From: Setophaga petechia
Taxonomy: Eukaryota > Chordata > Aves > Passeriformes > Parulidae
DNA: 64,000 nucleotides
Assembly: GCA_024362935.1 (NCBI GenBank)
Contig: JANCRA010000003.1
Span: forward strand, 41,043,291-41,107,290
Direction: 5' to 3'
Shown here: in pieces, positions 1 through 14,300 of the stretch
How the letters are laid out: each line of letters begins with the position of its first letter
Position numbering within the stretch: position 1 is the stretch's first letter
Translations under genes and position numbers: made by a program
The notes under the pieces: generated by a model
What the model was told of the DNA's origin: nothing
The model's database searches: none
The model's input: the letters and a program-made list of their open reading frames with translations, nothing else

Positions 1-3000
1 GGAAAGTTTCTGACCAAACTGATTTAAAAACAAAAAGGAAATGCAGAGAAAACGGTAGTTCTCAAGCTAGCTCTTGATGTTTTTAAAATAGCAGCCTATT
101 CCCATGCAATGCATGGAATGTTAATAACAGGTGAGTTAAAGAGCAATTTCTAATATCAGAATCATGTTTCAATAAATTCACAATATTTATTACAGTATAA
201 TAGGAACTATTGAAAGCATTTCTAATACTCTAGAATCTCAGTAGTAGCATCATACCACAACCCCTTTTCTTCCCATATTCAAAGTTTTTTCTTAAGAGAA
301 GCAAAAATAGCAGGTGTTGGAAAGGAAGACTTATTTGATTAGTTGTTTTGTTGGGGTTTGTGTTGCTTCTGTCTTTTATTGGTTAACATTATAATTACAC
401 CACTTATGGTACTAATATCACTGGAAACATAACGTCAAATATTAACTTAGTGAGTGTCTTGAAAAATACTGCTGGACTTAAAAGGATATTTGATCCTAAA
501 ATATCTTTGCTGTGCAATTTCTAAAGATTTCAATCTTACCACATGAATGTACTCCAAGATTAATTTCTTGTATTATTCCTTGAAAAGCAGCCATGTGACT
601 GTTCTGATATTAAGGTAAACCACAATATACTTATTTTATTCTCACGTTCAAGGTTCACACCTTCTTTTGTCTGTTTGAGCAACTGTACAGCTTTTAGCAA
701 GGCCTCTCAAACACTTACTGGTTTCTGTTTGCACAGCTCTATGGTCATTAGAGTTAGAAGTTTAATACAGTGAATAAATACCTCTCCATGACCTGCTGAC
801 TGCCTTCCACATTCATGTACTGTTGTATTAGAGCCTGATACAGTTGTTATTTTGGATGTGCATGTCTTCAACATTGCATCAGAATTTGTTCTTCTCAGAA
901 CTGTGCTAGGATCTTCAGTGAGGACACCAAAGTGGGCCTTATTGAGCTCATGTCATATGAAAAACTGATTTAGCCCTGATTTAGAAGGATGTGTGAGTGC
1001 ACAGTAAATGGATAGATATGGAGAGCAACCACGTTGTGGAAGGCTCTTTTTACCTAACTTTGAGGATCTGATGTTTGAGCACATAAGACTTCACAAATGC
1101 CTCACTTACTCTGTCCAACTCACACCAAGAGAGGGGTATCATTTTTGAGGGCTGTCCAGCTTCCTCTCTGAACTAATGGAGATCTACCTGAAACCATAAG
1201 GCCAGAGAGCTGTCTTCAGAAGGCTCAGCTGAACTGAGTCTTCGTAAATGTGACAGACCATATCCTTAGAGATTTTATCTTATGTAAAAAATAAAATAGA
1301 TACTTTCATAAATCAGCTGCAGCAGCGTGGGCTATTTTAGATGCATTTGACACAGGTTTTGTGGCATGTCTGCCCTTGGCTGCTGCAGGAGTGGCAGCAG
1401 GGTAGACATGCCTTTAGGGAAACGGATGTCAGTTTATCCGGTGATTCATGCTCTCAAGGCGTTGAGAGCCCTGATGTCTCGACAGTGAATGTGCTGATTG
1501 TAGGCTGGGTACCACTGGGTGTGCACTGTTGAGTCCTTCTTCAATGTTTTCTCATTTGTAATTCTCTTTCTAAGCAATAACAACTTAAAATAAAGCCATG
1601 AACAAGCTAGGCACTGCATAATGAAAATCATAATCTTCAAGGCTCCTTCTACGAAATTCTCAGATCTTGCTTTAAAAAAAAAAGGCTCTGGTTTCTGCTC
1701 ATCAGTAATATTTCCTTATATAAGTGATATAGTTAAAAAGGCAGCATAAAATCTCAAAATAATTGTTTCCCTTCCTTGGGCACTATGTAGAAAGAATTAG
1801 AAACTATGCCTGTTTATCTGGCATTTATCTCAAACATGTGTGAACTACCAAAAGTAAAAAAAAAGTTATTTGTAGAGAGCAAATATCTTTCCTTATCTAC
1901 TTTTTCTCCAGGCCACTGAATCTTAACTGGCAAACAGAAATGGTTTTGTGGCTCAGTGACTTATCAGTCTTCATCAGAAACATTTATTTACAAGCTGTTT
2001 CTCAAAGTTGACTGTATTATACAGTAAATTCAAGTGTTTTATAAGCTAAGAGTCAGCACTTTAGCAAACTGATAAAATATCACTTACATGAACAGTAGCA
2101 CATCTATGCTTTTGACCCAACATGTTTACTTATAGATGAGGCATTAGTCCCAGTCCTGAGGATTAGTTCATTACAGTATAGAATTATTTCTGAGATTGAC
2201 AAAGCTAGCTCAGTCTAGCCCCTGGGTAAAATACAGGGATCCTCTTGGTTCAGTAGAGGTACAAACTGAGGTTTATACAGAGCAAGCTGCACCACCAAAC
2301 CTCCTCACTCCTCATTCTGACCTTGCCGAGAATTACCAACCCCTGCTGCCAGCTCATCACTCCTGAGTCTGTACTGCTCATTTCTTCAAATCCATGTATT
2401 TTCTTCTCTTTGAAAAGCCACTGAAGCTCCTTTATATGGGTCACCTGTGTGCCAACTGTATCCACATTATGGTGAGATACTCCTTTTTGCTGTTTGTTCT
2501 GAGGTTTCTTGCACTTTCCTTGGAAGGCACTGCCTGTCTTGTTGGTGCCAATCACAATTTAGGGGATTTGCAGGCTTGGCTGCTGGAATTCATATGACAC
2601 ACCTCTCTGTAATTGTGTTCTTAATGTTTTCATACCATAACTGTTTCACAGCAATTCCCAAAAAGTCCCAAAAGGGTGTCCTGGACTGCCAGCACTTGAG
2701 AAAACTGCATTTGGAGTCTGCCAACACCAATTCTTCCTATTCCAAGAGGAAAGATTATTTTGTACCCTAGAGAAATGAAGTGTGCAAAGAGGGAAGAAGA
2801 TCCTGAGAGGCCAGAGTGTAGGAAGGAGAGACAGGCTATTCCAGTCTGTAGAAGACTTTGAAGAAGGACATGTCTCTCTCTGAGCTCTGAAGTTGACTTT
2901 AGATTCAGTTTAGGGTTCCTTTCTCCTTGAGACTTTAGCAGATTAATTCTGAAGAATATCTAATTTAGAAAGCTGAAGGATAGAAATTATTCTCTTTTAT

Positions 3001-6000
3001 ATCTATTGCCTTAAAAATATGTGGATCAAAGCCATATAGACTGAAATTAATGTAGTATGCAAACTGACACATGGGATCTTTGTGCATAGAATTTATTACA
3101 AACACAAGTCTATCAAGACAATGAGATTAAAAGGAAAAAAATAATGAGGAAATGAAAATCCATCTTGAAAAATTAATCCAACAAAAAAAATTCCAGTCCA
3201 TTTAAATCGTAACATTTTTTTGAATTTGAGTAGAAAAGCTTTTTTATAGTTCTCCTTTCCCCCCTATATTCATATTGAATTCCACCTTCCTACTGTTTCT
3301 TTGGCGATATTTGTATTCCCAAGTTCCAACATAAATGTCTGGTCTCTTTCTGACCATCTAGACATAATCCAGTAGTACTTTAACATGCTTTCCAGTTTAT
3401 CTGCACAGCCTTGTGAGCACATTTGATGGCAGAGGTAAATGGCTGAGTGACTTCCCTACTTGTCTCAGTGTTACAGACTTTCTCTTTAGTCAAGACAACT
3501 TCTAAGACAGATATATTTACTACATCCTGTGCATCTTTTCCTCTTATAGCCATGGTTAAAACTTACTTTAATAGTCACACAAACACAAAATTAAAACCAG
3601 GAAAGAGGTTGTAGTTTCCTGTTACATAGTTTCTCCATCTGCAGCAAACCCTCACAAAACCTCTCAGTGGGGAGTTAAACTTTGACATGGAGCGTATCTC
3701 CATCAAACATTTAGAGTTAAAGAGTTAATGGACCATTTCCTCCATTAGCTAAAAACCATGGTAAGCCTAGTGAAAATGAGGGTGGCTGATAACAATTGCA
3801 GACATATCCTGTTCAGGTGCCTCCTTCAAGACATGCCCATTTTGCCTACCTTTTAGATGGGAGTAAGGTAGTGAGGCCATATAGGCTTGGAAGGACATCA
3901 AGGATTCCTATGTACCAAATAAATATTTCACTATGGCAGAAAAAATTAAGTCAGAGGACAACTGGGTAAAGGCTATAGAATTGCATTCACATAGGCACGC
4001 TGGATAGTAACTCCTGTCTTATATATCTATCTTTCTTTTTACTTCCCTCATGTAATTTTTGCAGCTTGCAATTGTTGAACTTATTTTCTGCTTAGTAACT
4101 TGCGTGTGTTGCTCACTCAAACAAACTTCCAGATAAATAAAAGGTTGAAAAGAATAATATAAATAAGGTTATTACTATTTAATAAGTGAGTCACAGTTAC
4201 CTGAAATACAGAAGCAGGGAGGCATCAGCTATGTATAAGTCAGTAAGGCAAATACAATCTTGAGCTTCACTACATTAAGAAGATAAATGGCATTAGTCAC
4301 CTCTTACCAGAAACTCATTTACTTAAAGTAGAACTCATTTCACTATTAGCTTTCCTAATTTTTTTATAAGTAGACAGTCCTTTTTTTGGAAAACCAGACT
4401 CATTTGCTTACCTTCCTCAATCCTTTTTTTTAGAAAATAAACATTTCTCACAAAGGCCATAGCTTTTGAAAAAATCCAAAATAGGGAAAATGGAAGGAAA
4501 CGTGATGAATTTTAAGAAGCCAAGTGTGTAGAGGGGTCTGTGACTCATTCTTTAAAGCTGTACACGTCAGAATTTTGAAGCTGCTCTGGGAAGTGAAATA
4601 TACAATCTGTGTACTACACTTTTTGGTTTTTTCTTTCTATTCAAATCAGTTTTGAAACAGCTTTCTTAATTTTTTGATCTGCCTCTGAATTTGCCCATTT
4701 GCCCTCAGTTAGCTGCTCCCCAGCATGCTTTTCTCCTTGCCTATCCTCCTAAAGCAGGAAGACCAAAGACCCTTGGCCATTCCTGCCATTTGCCCTTTCT
4801 CATCTCTGAACACCACAGGCTGTCAGACTATATGCTTCACTACTGTGCTAGTGACAAGGGAGCTCTGCTTCCACAAGAAAGGACACCAGATCTGGAATTA
4901 TCTCCTGGAACACTAAGAAGTTTACTGGAGACTGAGAAGAGAACTGAAGGAGATAGAGCTGAACATCACCCATGTTTAAGTTGTAGAGTTGAAATAGTCC
5001 CAGAGGTAAATGAAAGCAAATAAATTGTATTATTTCCCCCTTTGTTGTGAATGAAGCACAACTAGAGGCTTCCTTCTTGGCTTCTGCAGGTGAAGATGTC
5101 CTTTACAAATGCACAGCTTTGCAGAACCAGGAAGAGACTCTTGAATCCCCATCTCAGTGTACAGTAAAACTTACACTGCTGGTAGAGCAACCCAAAACCA
5201 CCTTCCTACCACCCTCAGGAGCACTGGGCAAAGACCAGTAACTCATGTGGTATAATACAATGTGTCACATTAGTTGACAAATCCAACAGAAGAACTGAGT
5301 CTTGCATAGCACTTTGATAAATCATTCATTAAAATATTTTCTTTCACCTTTGCGTGTGGATTAAGGAGAGAGAGAAAGGGGAAAATGTAGATGTCATATC
5401 AGGAACAACACAAATGAAAAGAGTATCATATGAAAATCTAAAATTTCCCATGCCAATTTCTCCAGGGAAGTATGTGCATTTGAGAAGGTGTGTCTGTTTT
5501 GTTGTATTTTCTGCTTGATATGGAGACAGAAATGCTTGCATCCTGCCACTATTCATCAAAAATTTGACTGAGGAAATAGATCCCCTTTGCCTACAGGCAT
5601 TAAAGCCTAAGCTCCAGACAGAGAGTAATATCATTTCCTGTACACTATGAGGAAGACAGAGAAGTCCCTTTTTCCTTAACATTCAGGCAGGAACATGTTA
5701 AAGGGGGCTGTTTCTTGTACAAGACTAAAGACTGACTGGAGATCACCTATGGGATTGGGCTCTGAGCATGTAACAAAGACAAAATACTGTGTGGATGGCT
5801 GTGGACAGCTCCAGCAAGGAGGGCTGAGGCACTGTGTTGTGCATGTTTTTGCTTGGCTGAATATCATGGTAGTTATGTTCATGGATTTACCTGAGAAAAG
5901 CTGCCTGGGAGATCAGCAGGGGCTGCAAGAACCTCTATGCTGTTCCCCCTCTACCACGAGTGTCAAGACTTTACCAAATAAAGACCAAACATCTGTCCAA

Positions 6001-6369
6001 AGGTAGGTCCCAGCCTCATGACCCAAGGAGAAAACTGAAGAAGAACTTATTGAACACTGAAGAAACAATTTTGAAATTAAGAATAAATTACAGTTAGCAA
6101 AAAAAAAAAAAAAAAGAGAAAAACACAAAGTTCAGACTCAAAGGAGGAATAGTAATTCAACAAAATACCAGGAACAAAGAAAGGAGGAAGGTGAGCAAAG
6201 CTCTCCAAGTCAGACAAGGAAAAACATTATCCTGGTGTGCACAGCTGCCAAAACAGAAAAAGAGCCACTTCAGACAACCAGGATGCTCTCAGGCTCAGAG
6301 GTAACAAAGAATGGGGAAGAAAGGGCAGTAGAGCTGAAAATGACTCACAGAGATTGGAAAGTACAAGAT
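1..6369. other. Intergenic DNA, no supported gene
   Basis: AT-rich sequence with only short open frames that lack family motifs, splice context or cysteine patterns expected of a neighbouring mucin. A poly-A stretch lies near 6100-6117. I see no RNA gene. By known vertebrate synteny (MUC6-MUC2-MUC5AC-MUC5B) this would be the spacer upstream of MUC5AC, but the window itself shows no upstream neighbour. Confidence 0.6.
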
Positions 6370-6655
6370 TACATAAGAGGAGGGGAGAAAATGACCTCAA
6401 GTTGCACCAGGGGATGTTTAGATTAATTATTAGGGACAGTTTCTTCATGGTAAGGGTTGAAGAAACCCTTCCTAGGAGCAGGCTGCCCAGGGAAGTGGTG
6501 GAGTCATCATCTCTGGAAGTGTTCAAAAAACTTGTGAATATGTCACCTGAGAACATAGTTTAGTGGTGAATGTGGTGGTGGTGGATTGACAGTTGGACTT
6601 CATGATGTTAGAGATTTTTCCAAACTTAATAGGACTATGTTTCTCTAAAAAAAAG
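6370..6655 (+). mobile_element. CR1 LINE fragment, 3' portion
   Basis: The stretch reads like a CR1 3' region in the sense direction: a segment resembling ATGACCTCAAGTTGCACCAG, then TTAGGGACAGTTTCTTC, GGCTGCCCAGGGAAGTGG and a GTTCAAAAAAC segment, followed by a GATGATCTTAGAGG-like tail that has decayed at the extreme 3' end. It is 5'-truncated, as is usual for CR1 copies. The boundaries are approximate. Confidence 0.75.
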
Positions 6656-8560
6656 TACCTGTAATCTTACAGCTAAAAGGGGAATCATTCATTCCTCTCA
6701 GATCAGTAATGTGCTATGAGGGATGATCACAGTGGAGTCATTCAGTTCCACGGCAAAAAAATTTTTGGACAATAGTTCCACAACCACTGGACCTAATAAA
6801 AAGTCATTTCCCAGAGGGTTTTGTCTTCTTGTGCCACTGAAACTTTAACTGAGTTACACTAAACAGAATTTTAATTGAGCTATGCTAATATTATTCCTTC
6901 AAGCTAAGAGATTATGAATGTGCCAGCTTTTGGTCAGTATATTGATCTTAGTGAACATCACAGAACCCACCCGTCAGGTCAGATGTTTTAGAATGTGTGG
7001 GAAAATGAAGCCTTGTTTCCAAAATATAAACATTTTGATGTTCAGTTCTCATGCTGATTCCCTGTGCATTAAGGGGTAAATTAATATTGAAGCTTTTCCT
7101 GAAGTGGAAGACTTTAACAGAGATATCCTAAAAAAGTTGATTCTGTTTACCTGGCAAACCAATTTCTCTAGCTCTACAGAAACTTACATAAACTTGAGAC
7201 ATCTATTCATCTGCCAGATTTGATTGAATTTGGCCAAAGATCCAGAAAGTATTTTGGGGGACAGACAGATGTTTACTCTAGGGAACACATTATTATTGTA
7301 TAACACATATAGTATAAATAAGTGTTATGGTAATAATTTAAAGAATGGATCTTTCCTGCTAATTGCCCATGGTAAAGGTTTGAGTGTTTTGACTGACCAG
7401 GAATATTTCTTTCCTGGACACATTCACAAAGCTTTGGCAAGTGCCCTTAGCAAAAAGCATGTATGTGTGTACTCACTGCTGCTTCTGGAAACACTGTTTC
7501 TGCAGACAGGGCTTGGCTTGTGTTCAGCAAGGCCAGAAAGCATGATCAATTTTTGAATGTTCACAGGGTCAAACATTTGCACAGCTGGCATATTATTTCA
7601 CAGGGAGAAGAAAAGAAAAAAAAAAAAAAGGAAAAAAAAAAAAGTGAAAGCATTTGTAGGAGAAAAAAACCTGGAGGATAAAAACAGAGTGTGTACGATT
7701 TTGTAGTGATCTCCACAGCTTCTGGACTCCAACCATCTAGTTTTGATTAGCACTTCCCTACTGCTAAATTCCAGAGCCAATAAAATGATTTCTGTTCTCT
7801 ATGATTTGCTGCTTTCCCTATAAATGTACACTGACCCTCATTGCTTGCTAACAAGGTCCTATGCCAACTCTTCTCTGTATTTACTTCTTGCAAATAGAAA
7901 GTCTTTATGTCTCACATAATTCTAGCTCAGTTTACACTGGAATGTCTCTGGGGTCAGATTATCATGCACAGCTGATAACACGTGAAAGGTATGCCCTGGC
8001 TCACCTAACTTAATGTGCTTACCACCCGCTCTGGACATTTTGCCCAGGATAAATCAGATAGTACATCTTCTACCAGTCATGGCTCAAGACTGCATTTCAA
8101 TGCACTATTAAGCAGCTTGTGATTCATGCAGAACCATTATGTACCCGAAGGATTTCCACCACTACCAGACTACAAGTTTATCAGTGTAACCATGTTAAAT
8201 TGGGGAAGTCTTTCCCTTTACAATACTTGCCAGTACATTCCTCCATGCCTTTCCTTGTACATATATATAAATAAAATTACATGTGTCTATTAGATATTAT
8301 ATGGTACAATGTGAGATTAGTATAATCTCCAAGGCGCCTGGTCCTAACTGCATGAGATTGTCTCCTTGCCATATGTCCTTGCATCCTGGTACAATTCTGG
8401 GCAGGGCACATCATTATGGTATTTGTCCCTCAGGTCCTATGCATAGACTGGTGCATAAATAGCTAATGATTTATTTTCTCACTGTCTTTCATGTTCCAGA
8501 AAGTTCCTAAACTGCTAATTGTCAGGCATAGCTGAGATATCCCAGACAAATAAAATATTA
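6656..8560. other. Intergenic DNA with a purine tract
   Basis: No gene is supported. An uninterrupted purine run of about 43 bases (7602-7644), mostly A with scattered G, is the only marked low-complexity feature. Short open frames around it translate to Lys- or Phe-rich strings and are artefacts of the tract. Confidence 0.6.
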
Positions 8561-9130
8561 TAGAATCATAGAATGGGTTTGATTGGAAGGGACCCTAAAG
8601 ATCATCTAGTCACAGCCATGGGCAGAGATATCACTCACTAGATCAGGTTGCTCAAAGTCCCATCCAACCTGGTCTTATTGAACACTTCCAGGGATGGGCA
8701 ACCCAACCTCTCTGGGCAAAATATTCCTGTACTTCACCACCCTCTGAGTAAAGAATTTCCCCCTAATAGCTAACCTAAACCTGCCTTCTTTTAGTTTAAA
8801 ACCATTGTCCCTTTCCCTGACACTATGTGCTTGTATAAGAAGCCCCTCTCCAGCTTTCTTGTAGGCCCCATTTAAGTACTGGAAGGTGCTCTAAGCTCTT
8901 CCCAAGGCCTTCTCTTCTCTGGGCTGAACAGCCCCATCTCTCTCAGCCTGTTGTCCTAGGTGAGGTGTTCCAGTCCTGTGATCAACTTAGTGGCTTGGCT
9001 CTGGACTCATTCCAACAGGTCCATGTCTTTCTTGAGCTGAGGTCCTCAAACCTGGACACAGCGCTCCACGTGGGGTCTCATGAGGGCAGAATAGAGGGGG
9101 AGAATCACCTAGACCTAAAGGAGTTGCTAC
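8561..9130 (-). mobile_element. CR1 LINE fragment, longest copy in the window
   Basis: Starts with AGAATCATAGAATGG, the reverse complement of the CR1 3' end, and continues with recognisable CR1 blocks: GGAAGGGACCCTAAAGATCA, CACTTCCAGGGATGGGCA, CTAACCTAAACCTGCCTTC, CCTCTCCAGCTTTC, a GAACAGCCCCATCTCTCTC block and GGACTCATTCCAACAGGTCC. It ends near GAGGGGGAGAATCACCT. The element is therefore in antisense orientation and keeps only about 570 bp of the ORF2 end and 3' UTR. The frame is broken, so no functional protein is encoded. Confidence 0.9.
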
Positions 9131-11299
9131 CAGAGGAAACTGGATCTCATCTCTTGAAGTAAACCTGTAATCATCCTAATGGCAAAAGTCAGCTCAGTAA
9201 CACCTGAGGAACAGGTTTTAAACTGATGGGCTTGAATCTGTAAGAAAACTCCAAAGCGCCAAAACAAACAAATGAGAAAAGAATAGCCCAGTGCTTTCTG
9301 GTTTGTCTGCATGCTAGACAGGGTGGAGGCAAACTTACCCTGAGCCCCAGTGCTCCACCAAGGGCTCCCAGCACTGCCTGGAGCTCCTGCTGCCGCCAGA
9401 AAACACTGCTGGTTACCAAGGAGCAGGACCTCACTGCTATCTACACCAGTGCTATCAGCCAGTTTTGTTGTTCAAACTGAAACAGAAGAAAGGGACGCAT
9501 CTCCTTCCTACCCAGCACTTTGTTAACAGCCCTGTTAGTGAAAGATTAGAACCCAAAGGGGAGCAACAAAAGGAGAACCAGACTATGAAGTAAACTACAT
9601 GGCATTCTCGCATAGGTGTTTCCGCCCTTGGAAAAGGGAACACAGAGCCCTAGCGGTATGTCTCACAATATGTATCAAATTTTCCATTACTTTGTGATAG
9701 CAATGTGTGACAACAGTTACACAGAGGGAAGGAAGGGTTTTACCATGTTGTGGTAATATTGAATGTATGTCTTTTGTGATCTACAATTATAGGATTATGT
9801 AGACAAGGAAATCTTTGCCTACATTTCTGGATTTGGGGATTTTTCTCAAATTTGATACGACTGATGTTGCTGGTCAGAGAACTTACAAACCAGCATGTAC
9901 ATCTATTATCTTGAAACTGAAGTTTCTACATTACTTTTTTTTACTTTTTTTTTTCTTTTTTGGCTTCTAAAAATGGCAAATATATGAAAGCCCTAAGGAA
10001 AATGAGCTCTGACACAAAGTCTTAAGAGAAAGAATCCCTACAAGCAGATGGGCCCCACCTTGTAACAAATTGAACAAATAAAGAGTAATTTATCTTTAGG
10101 AGCAGTAAGCATCATACAAAAGTTTGCCAAAGGCTGGATAATTCCATAAAGCTGTTCAACAAGAAGTCATAATTGATTAGAAATGAAAGGTCTCACACCA
10201 CCACCCTGAGTACTCAGCTCTTAATCAGGTTATCAGGCAGTAGGGCTTTTCTTAATTGATAAAGTCTATTATGGAAAGAAGGTTTTATCTCATTGGTGAG
10301 GTCATAAAAAGTGAGTCACACAGAGTCAATAAGGTATCTAGCACAAAGGCAATGGTATGTATTATAGAGGCTACAGCTACTGCAGGTACTGTAGGTGCTG
10401 TTTACTTACAGGCAACTACTAAGTGTTGTGTCTTCCTTCAACCTTCAGAAAAAGCTGTTGTAACCTCATTTTAAGCTGTGCCTAGTGTTCAGAATAATTC
10501 TGTGTATCATGTTTTGATATTGTTGCCTTGGCAATGCCATGGGACATTTTGAACCCAGGGCCTAATTTCTCATTTTCAATCTTCCTAGCCAAGATTTTAA
10601 TTAAGCTAAGTGGAATGCATTCTCTGAGCACTGAGCTCTGTGTGGTTAAACTGGCAATGTACTCATATTAACAAAAGAAAAATAAGCAATTTAATTAAGT
10701 GTTTTGCGTTTTTACCAAATTTTTACCTTAAAAATAGCTGCCAGTCAGAACTGGATTTCTTATCTTGGAGATCTCTGTGATAATTCCAGGATTCATACAT
10801 GAATTCTTGTGTGACTTTTGGTAAGCTTTGGCTTTGATTTTCTTCCACTCTTAGGTACGTAACTCTACTAACCACACAAGTAGGTGTTGTACTCTTGCCT
10901 GAAAACCAGTGCCTTCTCAGCTTTCTTTTTTTCTTCTGCTTTTCCTATAAATGAAGAGAAAATGACTCCATAAACAAACCCAAGGAATTTTGCTACCTCT
11001 TAGGAGACTCCTAGTGAAGTCCATTCCTAAAAAATCCTTCCATACTAGTGCCATCATCCTGTTCCTAATGCTTTAAGCCCCAGAAAACAATGCACTGTGT
11101 TAAAACAGCTGATCATGAGATCAGCATGGAAAAGACTTTGTTTCTGAAATTAATTTTTAAACGAAACAAAAAACTTTCAAGCTGATCAAAGCATCTTGTG
11201 CACATATTCGAAATATTTTGTTTCATTGTCAAGTCACTAATAATGCTTTTAAACATAGAATTAATCAAATGTAGAAGGCAGAAAGGGCTTTTTTTTAAT

Positions 11300-11342
11300 A
11301 GAATGTCTAAAGATGGAAGGGATCACCAAGTCCAACTTCTCA
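11300..11342 (-). mobile_element. Possible degenerate CR1 3' scrap
   Basis: The segment AGAATGTCTAAAGATGGAAG followed by GGATCACCAAGTCCAACTTC resembles the antisense CR1 3' terminus. Only about 40 bp are recognisable, so the call is tentative. Confidence 0.4.
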
Positions 11343-14300
11343 GTTGGAATTAATGTAATGAGTGTTAGTTAGACACTCATCCTTCAGGCTTCAGAACCCT
11401 TCAGAATTTCATCCTGGAGGGCAGAAGTGCCCAGTTTGTTGTTAAGGTGTGCTGGGTTTCACTGTGCAGCAGCCCTGGCACACAGAGCACACAGACTCAG
11501 CTTCACTGTCCCGTTATAGGCCATCAGGGGTTGGTTTACCAGGCACACTGAGACTGTGGCTTCTCTCACCTTTCTTCTCTCCTAGGTACTTAACACAATA
11601 TTCTGGTCAGCTGCATCAAGTGCAATGTTTTATCCCATGCCAGAAATGGTATTAAACATTACGTCAGATGGTGAAATTACTTCATTCTGAGAGCAACAAA
11701 AGAGCAACTGTAGCTGGAAAGTGCTTCCAAGCAGTATTGCAAAAAGAATGACCAGAAGAACAGGAAGCATCATCTCTCACAGGAAATTAACGCCTTAAAG
11801 ATTAAACAAATTATGTCCATTAAAATTTTGCAAGGAAAAAAATCCTTCCAGTGTACCTTACAAAATGGTGTGAAGCTTTAGCTTCAAATAAGGTGAAGAA
11901 TTGCTAAAGACCATCCCACATCCTGCTAAAGCCAACAGCTGCAAAGAAAGCATTCACACTTAACATAGGTGCCATAGATCCATAATAGTATTATCAGAGA
12001 ATCTAAATAGTCCTAGGGGAATGAGAAACTCTAGAAAAGATCTTCCTGCCACTGGGTTTGAACAGGTAATTCTGGACAAATTTCTAGCCTCCTAGACAGA
12101 AGAAAATCCCAACTATCATCTTACTGCTGTTAGACCCATTCTGTCCAGACTGCCTGCAAGAGATCAGATAGTAGAGCACTGCTCAAATGAACCTTGACAT
12201 TATTGATTAAAAATGTTATGTGCAGTTTAAAAAAAAGGCTTACTCAGCTAAGAGGCTGAAAGTTTAATTTGAATGTTGCTTCCTAGATTTGAAAGCTCCA
12301 CTGTCCTTACAAAGGCACTTCAGCAAAACTGGAAGTTGATTCTGTGTTTCATGATGTATCCATATGCACAGGAGTTCACTGTACCAGAGTAACTGTGTCA
12401 TACTAAGACCAGTGTAGTAATAAATTTTAAAGAAAATTAGTTTACTTAGTTGACATATATGAGATAATAAATACAGAGCATGTTTTCCAAATGAGAACCT
12501 GGTAATCTCTGATTATATGGGTTTGTCCTGGTAATGAAGGGCAGGATAGTGAATAGCTTAGACAATTAATATGTAAATGTAAAGTCTTATTTCTACCAAC
12601 ACTAAAGCAACTTTGACCCTTAGCTCCACTGACTGCAACTCACCATCACCTAACAGCTACAGAGTACTGTTCAACCTGTGCTGTAGTTCAGTGCTTCCTA
12701 TTAGACAGCTGCCATCAAACCACAATATTGCCTTACAGAAAGGCAGCGCTTTATAGTCACGTTGAACGGCCTAATTTCCAGATTTCTATGGAGGTGAATA
12801 CTCAAGCTGTATGCAGAAGATCACACTGGAGAGGTACTCAACCCAGAGATTTTTATGAAAGCATCTTTCTTTACCCAGCAGGAAAGTAATGGGTGTGATT
12901 TTGGATAATTTTAGGTAAATTTGGAGCTCATTGCCTGACCAGAAGCCTGTGTTAAGATGCTTGCAGTGATAAAGCCATTGCTGAAGGCCTCAGCAGTGTT
13001 GTGGCTGGCTCAGTTGCACACTTGTAGCCATGACCATGTTCTAGGTTTGCTGCCTTCTCCCAGCTGGCCTGATCTGCAGCAGCAGTGAATAGTCACAAAA
13101 GTCAGCTTCAGAGTTCAGAGCAGATACCTGGGCTGGGGGACCATATTCCCTCTGAAGTTACAGGGACTCAAGAAAGGAATCAGGCTCCTCCTGGGGAATA
13201 TTTACAGCATCAAACTTGACATCCTGCTGTTCTCCCCTAGAAATACAGCTACATGTATATTGTATAAAGGACACAAGCGCATGGTGTCCTTTGCAAGTGT
13301 CTGGCATTGTCTATAGAGGCAGAGGTAGAAGGGCACAAATTCTCTATTCATAATACTCAGGTACCCTAGGATATTTAAAGGGGCATTTTTTCATTTGCAC
13401 TGTGTCTAGGCAACTAAATCCTACATCTGGGGGTCTAAAGAATGATGTCCAAAATAAGGCTATGCCTGGGAGTCCCTAGTGCTTCCAGAGGCAAGAAGAT
13501 AATAAAGTGCTAAGGAGCATCAGTTCAGTGAGATCATGAGTTCATGACAAGTAGCCATTCATGTCTTATGAGTGAGACATCTGCTCTGTTCATGAAACAG
13601 TGAATTCCCATGGATTTGAAATCCCCTTTGACATGGGCAGGCACATCACTGGTTCACACTTGCTGAGCTTTAATTCTCATCACAAGTACAAGCCCATTCC
13701 TTGTACAGTCTGTAAAACTCTTTCTGTAGCCCCTGACATAACTGCAATAGTATCCATGGTCTTTTATATTTATCCCATGAAAATATAAATAAGTTGCATC
13801 TACATCAATAAAGCTTGTAATATGAAATTATAAGTATTTGTGAAAAACCAGGTAACAACAATACCTTTTCCCTTCTCTTATACCAGTAAAATAATAAAAG
13901 TCAGTGTTCCAGTCTTTGATAAGTGGCAAATGGAAAAATCAATTAACAACCCCATATCTAATTGTTTTAGAATAATCAGTGGAAAAGGGCTTAAAAACTT
14001 TTTATAATGAAATTAAGGTAACTGAAATATTTTTATATTTGGTAAAAAACTGGATTACCTCTCTTTTCAAATAAGAACAGCCCCCTTTTATTTTTTTAAT
14101 CTGCAGGGCTGCTGCCTAAGAGATGAATATTTTGAGTTTTCCTTCACAAACCTCTGCAATATTGGCTGCTGTGGAGATCAGATCCCAGCTATGGGACATC
14201 TCCAGACTGCACACCAGTTGTGGCAGCCCTTATTTGGGTTGTGGGGTCATGTGGTTTATGTGATACAACTGCACCACTATCATGCCTGCCTTTATCAAGG

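Noticed and set aside
4691..5023. 110-codon plus-strand frame
   Set aside because: No family resemblance, and an overlapping frame is equally open. No evidence of selection or splicing.
5695..6006. 103-codon plus-strand frame ending near an AAAG|GTAGGT donor-like site
   Set aside because: A single donor-like hexamer is common by chance, and the Cys content does not match any mucin module.
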